NCBI RefSeq assembly: GCF_036373705.1
Contig: NC_089863.1
Span: forward strand, 23,334,417 to 23,398,416
Origin: Amia ocellicauda
Lineage: Eukaryota > Chordata > Actinopteri > Amiiformes > Amiidae
Length of the DNA stretch: 64,000 nucleotides
Reading direction: 5' to 3'
Position numbers and translations under genes: made by a program. The notes beneath the pieces are model-generated. The model ran no database searches, had not been told where the DNA came from, and saw nothing but the letters and a program-made list of their open reading frames with translations. Positions 12,473-34,980 of the stretch are shown here, piece after piece (positions within the stretch are counted from its first letter, which is position 1; each line of letters begins with the position of its first letter).

Positions 12473-12845
12473 CTTACAGCGCCGGCAATAAATAGTGACC
12501 ACCTTTACTCTGACTCATGGTTTCCACTCAGGATGTATCGCTTTTTAATTATGTTAAAGATGGATTTTACCTCCTCCCCGACATCTATTTCCTGGATTAA
12601 AAAATGCTGACGATCACCCCCCCGCCCACTCAGCAGAACATCAAAGCCCCCCCATTACCACCTTGTATGAACTGGAATGAAACACCTCCTCACCTCTCTC
12701 CCCCCCCCCAACCTTTGGAAATCCCCCAAAATAAAATGGAAGTGAGCGAGATAAAATAGAATTAGTCTCAAAGAGCTGGGTTAGCTGGGTCACGTGTGAC
12801 GGCAAAGACTCTGATCAAACCAAGGTGGATGGGAGGGAAGAAAAG

Positions 12846-12865
12846 AAAAAAAAAAAAAAAAAAAA
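12846..12865. repeat. Poly-A homopolymer
   Basis: Uninterrupted A run of about 20, followed 15 bases later by a G run. It lies within the probable UBQLN4 3' UTR. Confidence 0.85.
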
Positions 12866-13151
12866 GCGAAGTCGGAGGGGGGGGGGGCAGAGAGAATTAA
12901 TGGAGGGTGGGAGGTTACAGACACGCCCCCAGCTGCACCCACACACTCGTCCACCAATCATCTGTGGATCCCTCCCCCTGATGAAAGCAGATGGGCACAG
13001 GGGCGCCATTGGCGAGTTATTCTTGTTAGATTTTGTTTTCCTCCATCCACATCCCTCCCTCTCCCTCCATGTCTCGATCGCTCCTCCTCTCTCTCTCTCT
13101 CCCTCCCTCCCCCACCCCCTCTTCCCTTCCCACAGTCCCGGCAGCCTGCGT

Positions 13152-25314
<12,163 letters not shown>

Positions 25315-25884
25315 CTTTACTCCTCCTATAATCACTGAGTCACTGACAAAAAAAAGCCGAGCCGGCAAGAGGTAATAAACCCCGCCCCCCCTGTCGCGCA
25401 GCCTGGCGGCCACCTGGAGGCAGCGCCTCGGTGTAAGAGAGGGGCCGCCTGGCGGTGCGGAGGAGGTACTGCATTTCAATAAGTACATGAATAAATACAT
25501 GTTGAAATAAATACATATATATAAATGTGCATGTATTTAATTATGTCAACATTTATTTATTTACGGATTGTTTGTTTCAATATTCATTTATTCGTGTATT
25601 TATTTAAACATGTATCTATTTATTCGTTTCTCTGTGTATTTCTTTTTTTGTTTGCTTGTTTTGTCACGGATAAAATTGAACACTGGATAAACTATTCCTA
25701 CAAAATGGAAATGGTACCCAAGTGATGCACTTACGGTAGATGACATAATTAGACTATTATGAATAATTATTATATTTATTTGTATTAGTCTATTGATAAT
25801 TTGGCGGACGGTTGTATTCAAGACAACGTGGTTTACAAGAAAACTGTCTAATAAATATTAATTATATTAAAAAGTACTATTATT

Positions 25885-25990
25885 TATTTTATTGGCAGAC
25901 GCCCTTATCCTGGGCGACTTACAACACATAAGAGCAATACTATATGCACAGCTTTACACGTACATGTGTGCATTTACACAAAATAGTCGT
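25885..25990 (+). repeat. SINE/tail-type fish repeat fragment
   Basis: The core ggcagacgcccttatcctgg, then gcgacttac, is followed by an AT-rich tail with cacagctttacacgtac. It is related to the fragment at 15158. Confidence 0.55.
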
Positions 25991-26704
25991 GTATTACAGT
26001 GAAATGACGTGCAAAGAGAAAGAGGAGCGTTTAAGTCAGAAAAATCGTCCCTGTAGGAAACAATTATGTTAAATTATACCTTATTTATTTATTTAATTTG
26101 TAAAATTGATTTATTTTTTCATATTTTAATCACCACTTGTACTATTCGTAAAGTGCTATCTACATCTAGGTAAACCCCAATCTGGTCTACATACACTTCC
26201 AGCAAATGTAAGTTTAATTATTTAATTATTGCCATTTGTGCTGGACTGTTGCATCACTTCCTTATCAAACACTGCACAGCCCTATGCCACAGCCAAGTGA
26301 CAGGAATAGTAAACTGGTAGTAGAAGAGTAGTAGACCTGTTTGTCTGGAAAACCGAAGCATTTTCATGTCGAGGTGGCATTTAATCATTTTTCTTTTTTG
26401 TTTCTTTGTCTTTTTATTCAAAGATGTAAAACTGACCAATGTCTACAATCTATGCAGGCGATGGTGTGTTGCGTGACTGGCGCAAGTTCAGTGAAACACA
26501 GGTAGCGCTCTTGTTGCGCAGATGCACGCAGTACTGCGCAGAGCTGCAGAATCCCAGCGATCCCATTGGTGGAGCAGCGCAGACTCGCGCAGAACTGCGG
26601 CAATCTGCGCTACACGAACGCGACTGTGTTTTTAAGTGAGCTGGCTATACATGTAATACGTGGCCAGATAAATAACTATACCTATCGCAAGCATTCGAAG
26701 ATAA

Positions 26705-26880
26705 CTGCTGCTGTACAGTGCCGTCCACAGAGCTTGTAGACGTGTCCAGGGCAACTTTTATACAAGCACTACAAAAGAGCAGTAACACAAAATCAAAAAA
26801 ATATTAAACTGAAGCACTACATAAGTGCAGCAGTGCTATTAATATAAAATACAGAGCATGAATCCTAGTTCAAAGAGGTA
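26705..26880 (+). repeat. Degraded copy of the SINE/tail-type repeat
   Basis: Shows tgtagacgtgtccagggcaact and a tail with gcactacataagtgcagcag, a diverged form of the repeat at 15158 and 25885. Confidence 0.4.
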
Positions 26881-27105
26881 ACAAGTGGACACGGGTATCC
26901 TAGGTATGAGCTAAAGGGAGGGGTCGTAGGAGAAACAATAAAACAATAGTAGTTGAGTACGTAGGAGTCTGAAGGAGATGGAGGGGAGTAGATCAGGAGT
27001 AGTTTCTTGGAGGAGGTGAGTGGGGAGTGGGTCGAGGGCTATGGCAGGTTAACTAATTCTAACCTCTGCCCTGCCACAAATCTCCCTCCCCCCGTTTCAC
27101 CACAG

Positions 27106-27219
27106 AGAAATGCCACCAGGAGACCGTGCGGGTGGCTGGTTACAACCGGGCCCCCACCATGGAGGACGGGGCCACAGTGGCCTACGTCGAGGCCGGCATC
27201 AGCGAGATCCAGCGAATTG
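27106..27219 (+). CDS. Possible orphan exon, product unrecognised
   Basis: An open stretch of 38 codons between a polypyrimidine-CACAG acceptor and a TTG/GTGAAC donor. It contains CHQETVRVAGYNRAPTMEDG then ATVAYVEAGISEIQRI. The codon choice is GC-rich and coding-like in an otherwise AT-rich spacer. A second short open piece at about 27651-27706 (CVVPNSDKTQWKFLDQLN) could be another exon. I do not recognise the family and no start or end can be joined. It could be a relic of a transposed gene or chance. Confidence 0.3.
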
Positions 27220-27454
27220 GTGAACCTTGGTGCCACCAGCGCGCCACACCCTGTCACCAGGGACACCCGCTTCCGGGGCCATTTCCTCCCCCCGCACAGC
27301 AAAGGGTGGCAAGCATTGAGTGCTGTGACCCCTGCACTGCAAGAGTAACCTGCAAGGCAGGTTTGTCAGCAGGGTCAGAGGAGCAGCACAGTGCCGTGTC
27401 GAGCTCTGGAGTCTGGCTGAGGAGAAGTAAGACCCATCACCTTTTAATTAAAGG

Positions 27455-27570
27455 TCGTTTCAATCACAGGTGGGGGACACTGCTGCTATACTCTTGAGCA
27501 CGGTACTGAACCCAGAATGCACCAGTACTAACCTAGCTCTATCAATGGGTCATTGTAATTTCATCCATTT
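27455..27570 (+). mobile_element. Partial SINE, body only
   Basis: The words aggtgggggacactgctgct, ctcttgagcacggtactgaa and cagaatgcaccag match the body of the SINE at 23258-23460. The tRNA-like head is missing or too eroded to see. Confidence 0.65.
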
Positions 27571-28412
27571 TAACAGTTGTAAGATCAGGGCGTCCGCTAA
27601 TATAGTTTGTTTAGTTCCCAGGGTGCTGAAGTCTTCCTCCTGTCCTTTAGGGCACCTGTGTCGTTCCCAACAGTGACAAGACGCAGTGGAAGTTCTTGGA
27701 TCAGTTAAACCTATCTAACCGATCCATGATTATAGTGAAAAATAAACAAAATAAAGGGTTAATATATAAAACTATGTGCATTTTAGTAAATCCATAGTTT
27801 TGAAAACAGTTCTTATGAAAAAAAAAACAACCACTTATCTGCATGTTAAGTGGGGAATTCTGTCTTGTCAAAGTGCAGGGTGCTGGTGCAGGATTGGAAG
27901 TGTAACCGTTAAGTAATGTGAACTGGATTAAGGAAGGTAGAATGTGAGAATTGACAATTACCCCGTTTCCACTGGTCATGTATAGGTGCAGCTCCGCCTG
28001 GCCGGGCTGTAACCGTAGACCTAAACTTTGCTGCCAGGTCAGGGGGTTGGACTCCTGACCGCAGGGATGCCACTGCTGCCCCCTGAGCCCAGTACTGAAC
28101 TCCGATTACTCCGATTAAAAATCCAGAGGCTTCAATGTGTTCAGCGATCTCGGAGGCCTGTCTGTCTTGTGGTCTCTCAGAGAGCATCGCTGCAATTATC
28201 TGATGCTGGAATACAAAGTCTATTGAGATGCCATTAAGAAATGTTAGACCCGGTCGGAGCGATAAGCAAGGAGGAAAATGACAACAAGAAAGAGTCTGAT
28301 ATTTGAGGCGCTTTCAGAAATAATGTCATTCAAATCTCGCATCCACATTCGTTCGAGAAATTCTTCACCTCTGAAGGGAAACGACCTGCTGTCCAGTAGT
28401 TCCCCACTTAAC

Positions 28413-28748
28413 GTGTGTGTGTGTGTGTGTGTGTATACAGGTTTTCATGATATATGGGGACTTTATTTTAGGTTGCAAACTGGTAATTACTGGTAATTAC
28501 AAGGTTATTATGCTATAACTGTGACATGTGGGGACTTTGTCTAGAGTCCCCATGAGTCAAATCGCTTAAAAAACATACTAAATGATGTTTTATTGAAAAT
28601 GTAAAAATGCAGAAAGTTTTTTGTGAGGGTTAGGTTTAGGGTTAGGGTTAGGGGATAGAATCTATAGTTTTTACAGTATAAAAATCATTATGTCTATGGA
28701 AAGTCCCTACAAGGATAGAAAAACAAACGTGTGTGTGTGTGTGTGTGA
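28413..28748. repeat. Repeat unit bounded by two (GT)n tracts with telomere-like interior
   Basis: A (GT)n run opens the unit at about 28413-28434 and another closes it at about 28731-28748. Inside are tatggggactttatt, gtggggactttgtctagagt and a short TTAGGG-like array at about 28627-28652. This matches a common fish interspersed repeat with 'ggggactt' phrases. Non-coding. Confidence 0.6.
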
Positions 28749-30334
28749 GCTGAACTGCTCTGAAAAGCCACATGGAGACTTTAGTCTGCCTAAGCCACTC
28801 CGTATCTGTGAATTAAACGTATAGCTCAGCCCACAATCTTCATTTCCTCAAGAAAGGTTGAAGAACTTTGCCAACATGTTTTCTTAATTTGTACTCACAT
28901 CTATCATTCCGTGATCTGTAGTAACTTTCCACAGGAGTGCAAAGTAAATCAGTCCCTGATCGGCTTGCGAAGAGGAAATCCCACCGAGTCCCGAGATCAT
29001 GCTTACCTGATGGTGGTAGTGCGAGGTGTTGCTGTCTGTGGGGACAAGCCCAGGGGCATGTGCACTTGTCACTTTATCAATGACTAAGGGGATAGTTTTA
29101 GCTTATTTTAGGGCTTTTAGTTAGGATTGTTATATTTTCTTTTCTATATTTTTTTAATTTAGGGTAGGGGTTTTATAGTTATGGGCCGGGCCAGTAAGGT
29201 GTTTTAAACCGGTTTTCGTATTAGTAAGTGTCCCTCCATGTATTGTATTGTCTTTTTATGGATCTGCCTCTTCGTAATAAACTATGCATTGATTGAACCT
29301 CGTGTCCTGTTGGTTTGCCAAGATCCAAACGTCCTGTGCGGGAAGAGTGCAGAACGAGTTTTGTCTCCATAATAAAATGGAGTGGCCTAGTCATATTTTA
29401 AAATTTTGGTGCTTTTTTTCCCCCGTGCCAACGTACCTGTGGCACGGGACATGAGCACAAGCGATGGGTCTACATCAGAGGACTTAGGGGACGTATTGCT
29501 TGCCTGTGGTTCCTGGGTCGGCTCCCTCTGATTTAGAGACCACTTTGGGGGGGCTGCCGTCAATCTTCTGCAGGCTGTACAGTAGGGTTGGCCGTGCACC
29601 GGCTCTGGAGCCCGGTGCCAGCTCCAGGACCCGGAGCCGGAGCGGAGCTGGACAGTTTTTGTTAGTTGTGCTGCGGGGCCGGAGCGGAGCTGGAGCTGGC
29701 AGTGCTGGAGCCGGAGTGGAGCTCATCGGAGCGCTCTGGAGCCGGAGCTGAGGTCACGGAGCTGCTCCACTCTTCCCCCTTCCATTACCCAGATATTAAG
29801 TCCACTTTTCTTAAATTAACAACATGTATAACTTCATAGGTATTGTTGTGTGTTGGGGGTTATAAAATAAGATCAGTTCTCACTCCAGCTATTAGTACAT
29901 AATACATGATTAGTACATAATACATAATTGTAATTATATGACACCTTCACTTTCCCACTCCGTTCAAGTGATGCTATAATCTCAGGGCATCTCTCATAAA
30001 CCACTTGCAAAAGAAGTAAAGTCCATTTTAACTCTAAAGTTTTAAGTATTTCCACATTATATTATTCCAACAAAATTCTTCATCTAAATTAACCTCATTT
30101 TATAGCCGTCTGTTATCTGAAATGTCCTGACTAGTTTGTCCAAAGGACCCCTGCTGGGGGGGTTTGCGAAATGTCAACCTAGAGGGGGTGTTGGCAATTA
30201 GACGACGATGGGGGGAGGGGGGGTTGAGGGCAAATTGTACACTGATAACATTTTTAACGACATATTCAATAGATTATAGTACTTAAAATAACCGGACATC
30301 TTCCAAAAATACTGGAGACACGGGGTCAAAGTAC

Positions 30335-31940
30335 TACACTACATTATGTGGACACTTCTTCGTCAAATATCTCATTCCAAAATCATGGCCATTAATATGG
30401 AGTTGGTCCCCCCTTTGATGCAAACTATTTCTGTCAGGACCTCACTTTGTGCACGGGTTGTTATGTTGAAACAGGATAGGGCTTCCCCAAACTGTTGCTA
30501 CAAATTTGGAAAGTTCAAGAATGTCACTGTAGGCTGTAGCGTTACGATTTCCCTTCAGTGGGACAAAGGGGCCGAGCCCTGAGACCATTATTCCTCCTCC
30601 AAACTTTACAGTTGGTCTATGCATTCGTGCAGGCAGCGTTCTCCTGGCATCCGCCAAACCCAGATTCCTCCGTCGGACTGCCAGACGGTGAAGCGTGATT
30701 CATCACTCCAGAGATCGCACTTCCACTGCTCCCGGGTCAAATGGTGGCGAGCTTAACACCACTCCAGCCGGCGCTTGGCATTGCGCATGGAGATCTTAGG
30801 CTTGTGCGGCTGCTCGGCCATGGAAACCAATTTCATGAAGCTCCTGACAAACAGTTCTGCTGATGTTGCTTCCAGAGGCAGTTTGGCACTCAGAAGTGAT
30901 TGTTGCAACCAACGAAAGACTATTTTTATGCACTACGACAGTCCCGTTCTGTGAGCTTGTGTAGCCAAGCAATCGCGGCTGAGCTGTTGTTGCTCCTAGA
31001 CGTTTCCTCTTAACAATAACAGCACTTGCAGCTCACCAGGGCAGCTCAGCAGGGCAGAAACTTGACAAACTGACTTGTTGGAAAGGTGGCATCCTATGAC
31101 GGTGCCGTGTTGAAAGTCATCGAGCTCTCAGTAAAGTTCATTCTACTGCCAATGCTTGTCTAAGGAGATGCTGCGTGGCTTGATTTTACAGTGGCTCTCA
31201 AAAGTATTCACCCCTCTTGGTCTTTTCCACTTGTCATTGTGTTACAACATGAAATCAGAATGGATTGAATCAGGAAAATTTCCATAATGTCAAAGTGAAA
31301 AATACGATCTGCATTTTGTTCTAAATTAATTACAAACACAAAACAGAAAATAATTGAATGCATAAGTAATCACCTCTTTACTCAATATTTGGTAGAGGCA
31401 CCTTTGGCAGAAATTACAGGCATGAGTCAATGTGGATAAGTGCACATCTGGACACAGCAATGTTTGCCCATTCGTCTTTGCAAAATTGCTCAAGCCCCAT
31501 CAAGTTGGATGGGGACATTTGGTGAACAGCAATGCTCAAATATTTCCACATATTCTCAGTTGGATTGAAGTCCGGCTTTGACTGGGCCACTCCGGGACAT
31601 TGACCTTTTCATTTTGAAGCCACTCCAGTGTGGCTCTGGCTGTATGTTTGGGGTCATTGCCCTGCTGGAAGATTCATCTTCTCCCAAGTCCCAGACTTCA
31701 GCAGGATTTTTTTAATTTGCTGCATCCATTTTGAGTGATGCGGCCACCACCATGCTTCACGGTAGGGATGGTGTTCTCAGGATGATGTGCGGTGTTAGGC
31801 TTGCGCCAAATGTAGCGCTTGAGGCCAGAAAGCTGTATTTTGGTCTCATCAGAGTCTTCCTCTGCTTGGTCTCCGAGTCTCCCACATGCCAGATACACTA
31901 GTTAGAAGGGGTGCCCACATACTGCTGGCCATGTAGTGTA
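30335..31940 (-). mobile_element. Tc1-like transposon (degraded), interrupted by a second Tc1
   Basis: The termini tacactacat (30335) and ctggccatgtagtgta (ending 31940) are inverted ends of a common fish Tc1 family that begins with TA. Minus-strand transposase fragments remain, for example FGGGIMVSGLGPFVPLKGN at about 30560-30610 (the second catalytic Asp region). There is a large deletion near the left end and many frame breaks. A different Tc1 family is inserted at 31187-31895. Confidence 0.85.
31187..31895 (-). mobile_element. Second Tc1-like fragment nested in the first
   Basis: Begins TACAGTGGCTCTCAAAAG, a typical Tc1 terminus with TA. On the minus strand it encodes [18 protein letters not shown] and [11 protein letters not shown], the transposase core of another Tc1 family. 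The right terminus is truncated where the host Tc1 sequence resumes (ttagaaggggtgcccacata). It is therefore younger than its host element. Confidence 0.8.
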
Positions 31941-32712
31941 CAGATACCGGACAGTCCGCTAAAATACTGGCCGGCTGGCAACCCTAATTGCCACAGACAT
32001 CTTTACAATTTTGAATGGTTAAACAGATGTTTGTTATTAATATTTTGTTTTTGTTAAACAGTTATTTACATAAAATAAGTAAAAATGAATAATTATTTAT
32101 AAAGTTCCCATCCTAGTTTGCACTGTTTTTTGTGGCTCCGGAGCTGCTCCGGCCTGGAGCTGGAGCAGGGGGTCTCCATCAGCTCTGGAGCCAGCCTGGA
32201 GCTGGAGCTAAACCTCTGGAGCCAGCACAACCCTACTGTACGGCACTGGATTGACATCTTTGGTGGAGGTAAATACAGATTATCATTGTTAATAATTTAC
32301 TGTCCGTATTACCTTTGTTGTGACAGCTCCCTAGGCAGCTGCTAGTTCCTTTCAACAAGCATGCATACTGGGCTAAGTTTCATTTTCACAGAAAGGAAAT
32401 GCTTTGTATAGCTACCTGCTTACAAGTACTTTGACGCATAAAATACATGACCACGCGTTGCAGTTTTGAATCGGTTTGCCTTCAATATTAAATCATTGCA
32501 GTTTCATAAAGCCTTATTAATACCAGACCTGGGAGTGCAGTCAATTAACAGAAAACTAATTACAGTTCAATTGCTCCTGGGCCAAGCTTAATACCTGACC
32601 ATTTGATGATTGACTGACGGCTCATTTTGATGAATGGTAATTTAAACACAATATTTGTGTTTGTTGCCATGGTTATTACCTTTTAATGCAAGTGCCATTA
32701 ATTCTACAGAAA

Positions 32713-33764
32713 TAAACTCGGCAAAAAAAGAAACGTCCTCTCACTTTCAACTGCTTTTATTTTCAGCAAAATTAACATGTGTAAATATTTGTATTTGTAT
32801 ATTTGGATTCAACAACTAAGACATAAACTGAACAAGTTTCACAGACATGTGAATAACAGAAATGGAAAAATGTGTCCCTGAACAAAGAGGGGGGCAAAAT
32901 CAAAAGTAACAGTCAGTATCTGGTGAAGTCCTGCAGTGCATCTCCTCCTCATGGACTGCACCAGATTTGCCAGTTCTTGCTGTGAGATGTTACCCCACTC
33001 TTCCACCAAGGCATTTCTGGGGGAACGGCCCTAGCCCTCACCCTCCGATCCAGCAGGTCCCAGACGCGCTCAATGGGATTGAGATCCGGGCTCTTCGCTG
33101 GCCATGGCAGACACTGACATTCCTGTCTTGCAGGAAATCACGTCCAGCGCAGGTGGGTTTGTGCTCATAGGCGACGTTGTTGCCGGTGATGTCTGTAAGG
33201 ACCTGCCTCACAACAGGCCTACAAGCCCTCAGTCCAGCCTCTCTCAGCCGATTGCGCACAGTCTGAGCACTGATGGAGTGACTGTGCGTTCCTGGTGTAA
33301 CTTGGGCAGTTGTTGCTGCATCCTGTATCTGTCCCGCAGGTGTGATATTGGGATGTACCGATCCTGTGCAGGTGTTGTTGCATGTGGTCTGCCACTGCGA
33401 GGACGATCAGCTGTCCTTCCTGTCTCCTGTAGCGCTGTCTTAGGTGTCTCACAGTACGGACATTGCAGTTTATTGCCCTGGCCACATCTACAGTCCTCAT
33501 GCCTCCTTGCAGCATGTCTAAGGCTCGTTCACGCACATGAGCAGGGACTCTGGGCATCTTTCTTCTGGTGTTTTTCACAGTCAGTAGAAAGGTCTCTTTA
33601 GTGTCCTAAGTTTTTATAACTGTGACCTTAATTGCCTACCGTCTGTAAGCTGTTAGTGTCTTAACGACCGTTCCACAGGTGCATGTTCATTGTTCATTGT
33701 TTATGGTTCGTTGAACAATCATGGAAAATGATTAAAAAGGGACGTTTATTTTTTACTGAGTTTA
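32713..33764 (-). mobile_element. Tc1-like transposon, internally deleted
   Basis: Inverted ends aactcggcaaaaaaagaaac and gggacgtttattttttactg are flanked by TA (32713-32714 and 33763-33764). The minus strand holds the N-terminal helix-turn-helix part, MPRVPAHVRERALDMLQGGM and NCNVRTVRHLRQRYRRQ, then a frameshift. It jumps to a short piece of the third catalytic region (FLQDRNVSVCHGQRRARI). The first two catalytic Asp regions are deleted. It cannot encode an active enzyme but its ends are still good. Confidence 0.9.
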
Positions 33765-34980
33765 TAACTGACCTGCAAAATTTGTGTATTGCTGCAAATG
33801 TACTTCAGACTCCAAACACCACTGTCATTTTAATTCTTATATATAATAGACCTAAATCCGGTAACAGAAGCAATCGAGACAAATGCAAGCGCTCATGTCC
33901 TTTGTGGTTGGCACTTGGCAGGTTCAAGAGCATGTCTGGGGCTGCCACTGGCCAGAATGGAGCCTCTTCATCTTATTCATCTCCCTGCTGCAGCACCTTC
34001 ACTTCTCCTGACCCCCGGGGACCCTGCCTCCTGATTTAACTGGGAAGGTGGGATTGATCCGGACCCCACACCCTTTCCGCACAGTCGAGTCCCCGGCAGC
34101 CCCTCCAAACAGGCCCCTGGATGTCTGTGCTAATGGTGAAGTTTGATGGAGACAAGTCCAATTTGAATGGTGTTTTAAAAGAATGAGGTATTCCATTGTT
34201 GGTAAGGAAAAAAATGACAATATTCTACCCTTATGTATAGCAAGGAAAAACTGCTATACAACATTGAAAGCTTTCCAGCTCTTAAATGTTTCCACAGTTT
34301 AATCTACTTTGAACGTTGGAATATTTGCAGCAGATCTCCATATTAATTAATAAATAGAATATTTAGCTAGACGTACATAACCAGCAATAGCACAGACGTT
34401 TTGCGCATTCAAAACTCAGTACTGCATTCGTCTGAATATGCAGAGGTAATGTGCTATTTAGGCTTAGTTTGTGCAAAAAACATTAAATATGTCCCTCTAT
34501 ATAATTAACGCTGTCTAAATCATCTATTTGTTTTCTGTGTTCATTAAACCATGATAAATACCTGCTTCTTACTCTGTGGAAGATACCTGCCAGCCACAGT
34601 TCCCCTGTTCACCACCAGAGGTCATCATCACTTAATTACTAACCCTAACCCTGCAGTCATCCAATTAATATTCCCACCTACCATGCGCACTTGTCCTACT
34701 AACTCTCTTCACTCTCCACCAGCTCCACGGACTCCACTCTGCCCTGCACTTAAACCCCTTCACTCTCTGCTAAGTCTTGTCTCATTCATTGTCGAATTTC
34801 TTAGCATTCCCTCTGGCTTTTGACTTTCCTGTGTTCCTGACCTTTTGCCTTCGCTTTTTTGACCACCTCTGCTGTCCTCTGAATCATTACAATTGTAACA
34901 TTATATTTGCATTTAAATGTTGTTAATGTCATTTTCATTGTTATTATAATATATTTTTAGTTTTTTTTTTAAGGATATTT
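33765..34980. other. Spacer without recognisable gene
   Basis: Short open stretches near 33.9-34.1 kb and 34.56-34.87 kb are rich in Ser/Pro, with nothing that fixes a family. The second has the feel of a decayed LTR or retroelement UTR, but I cannot support that. Confidence 0.4.

Larger units (their letters stand above)
11651..13151 (-). other. UBQLN4: Probable UBQLN4 3' UTR
   Basis: Sequence directly beyond the UBQLN4 stop codon. Plus-strand TTTATT words, which read AATAAA on the gene strand, occur at 12062-12067, at 11656-11661 and again near 11669-11679, giving candidate 3' ends about 1.1-1.5 kb past the stop. The stretch is rich in homopolymers (C runs near 11.98 and 12.70 kb, T run at 12453, A run at 12846). 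The end chosen is uncertain. Confidence 0.4.
29578..32240. mobile_element. 2.66 kb inverted-repeat DNA transposon, composite, unclassified
   Basis: The left end TACAGTAGGGTTG (29578-29590) is answered by CAACCCTACTGTA (32228-32240) on the right. This gives 11-bp perfect termini flanked by TA. Inside each end is a subterminal zone of about 130-180 bp built from degenerate GGAGCC/GGAGCT/CTCCGG words, in inverted orientation at the two ends. The middle is AT-rich and interrupted by a Tc1 element (30335-31940) that itself carries another Tc1. No transposase of the outer element is visible. TA flanks could mean a TA target duplication, but a 4-bp GTAC duplication (29577-29580 and 32238-32241) is equally possible. 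Confidence 0.7.

Noticed and set aside
26505..26617. Inverted repeat of gcgcag-rich words
   Set aside because: Arms agree only in patches. I could not separate it from biased composition.
28627..28652. Interstitial telomere
   Set aside because: Only a few imperfect TTAGGG units inside a common repeat, too short to mark a chromosome fusion.
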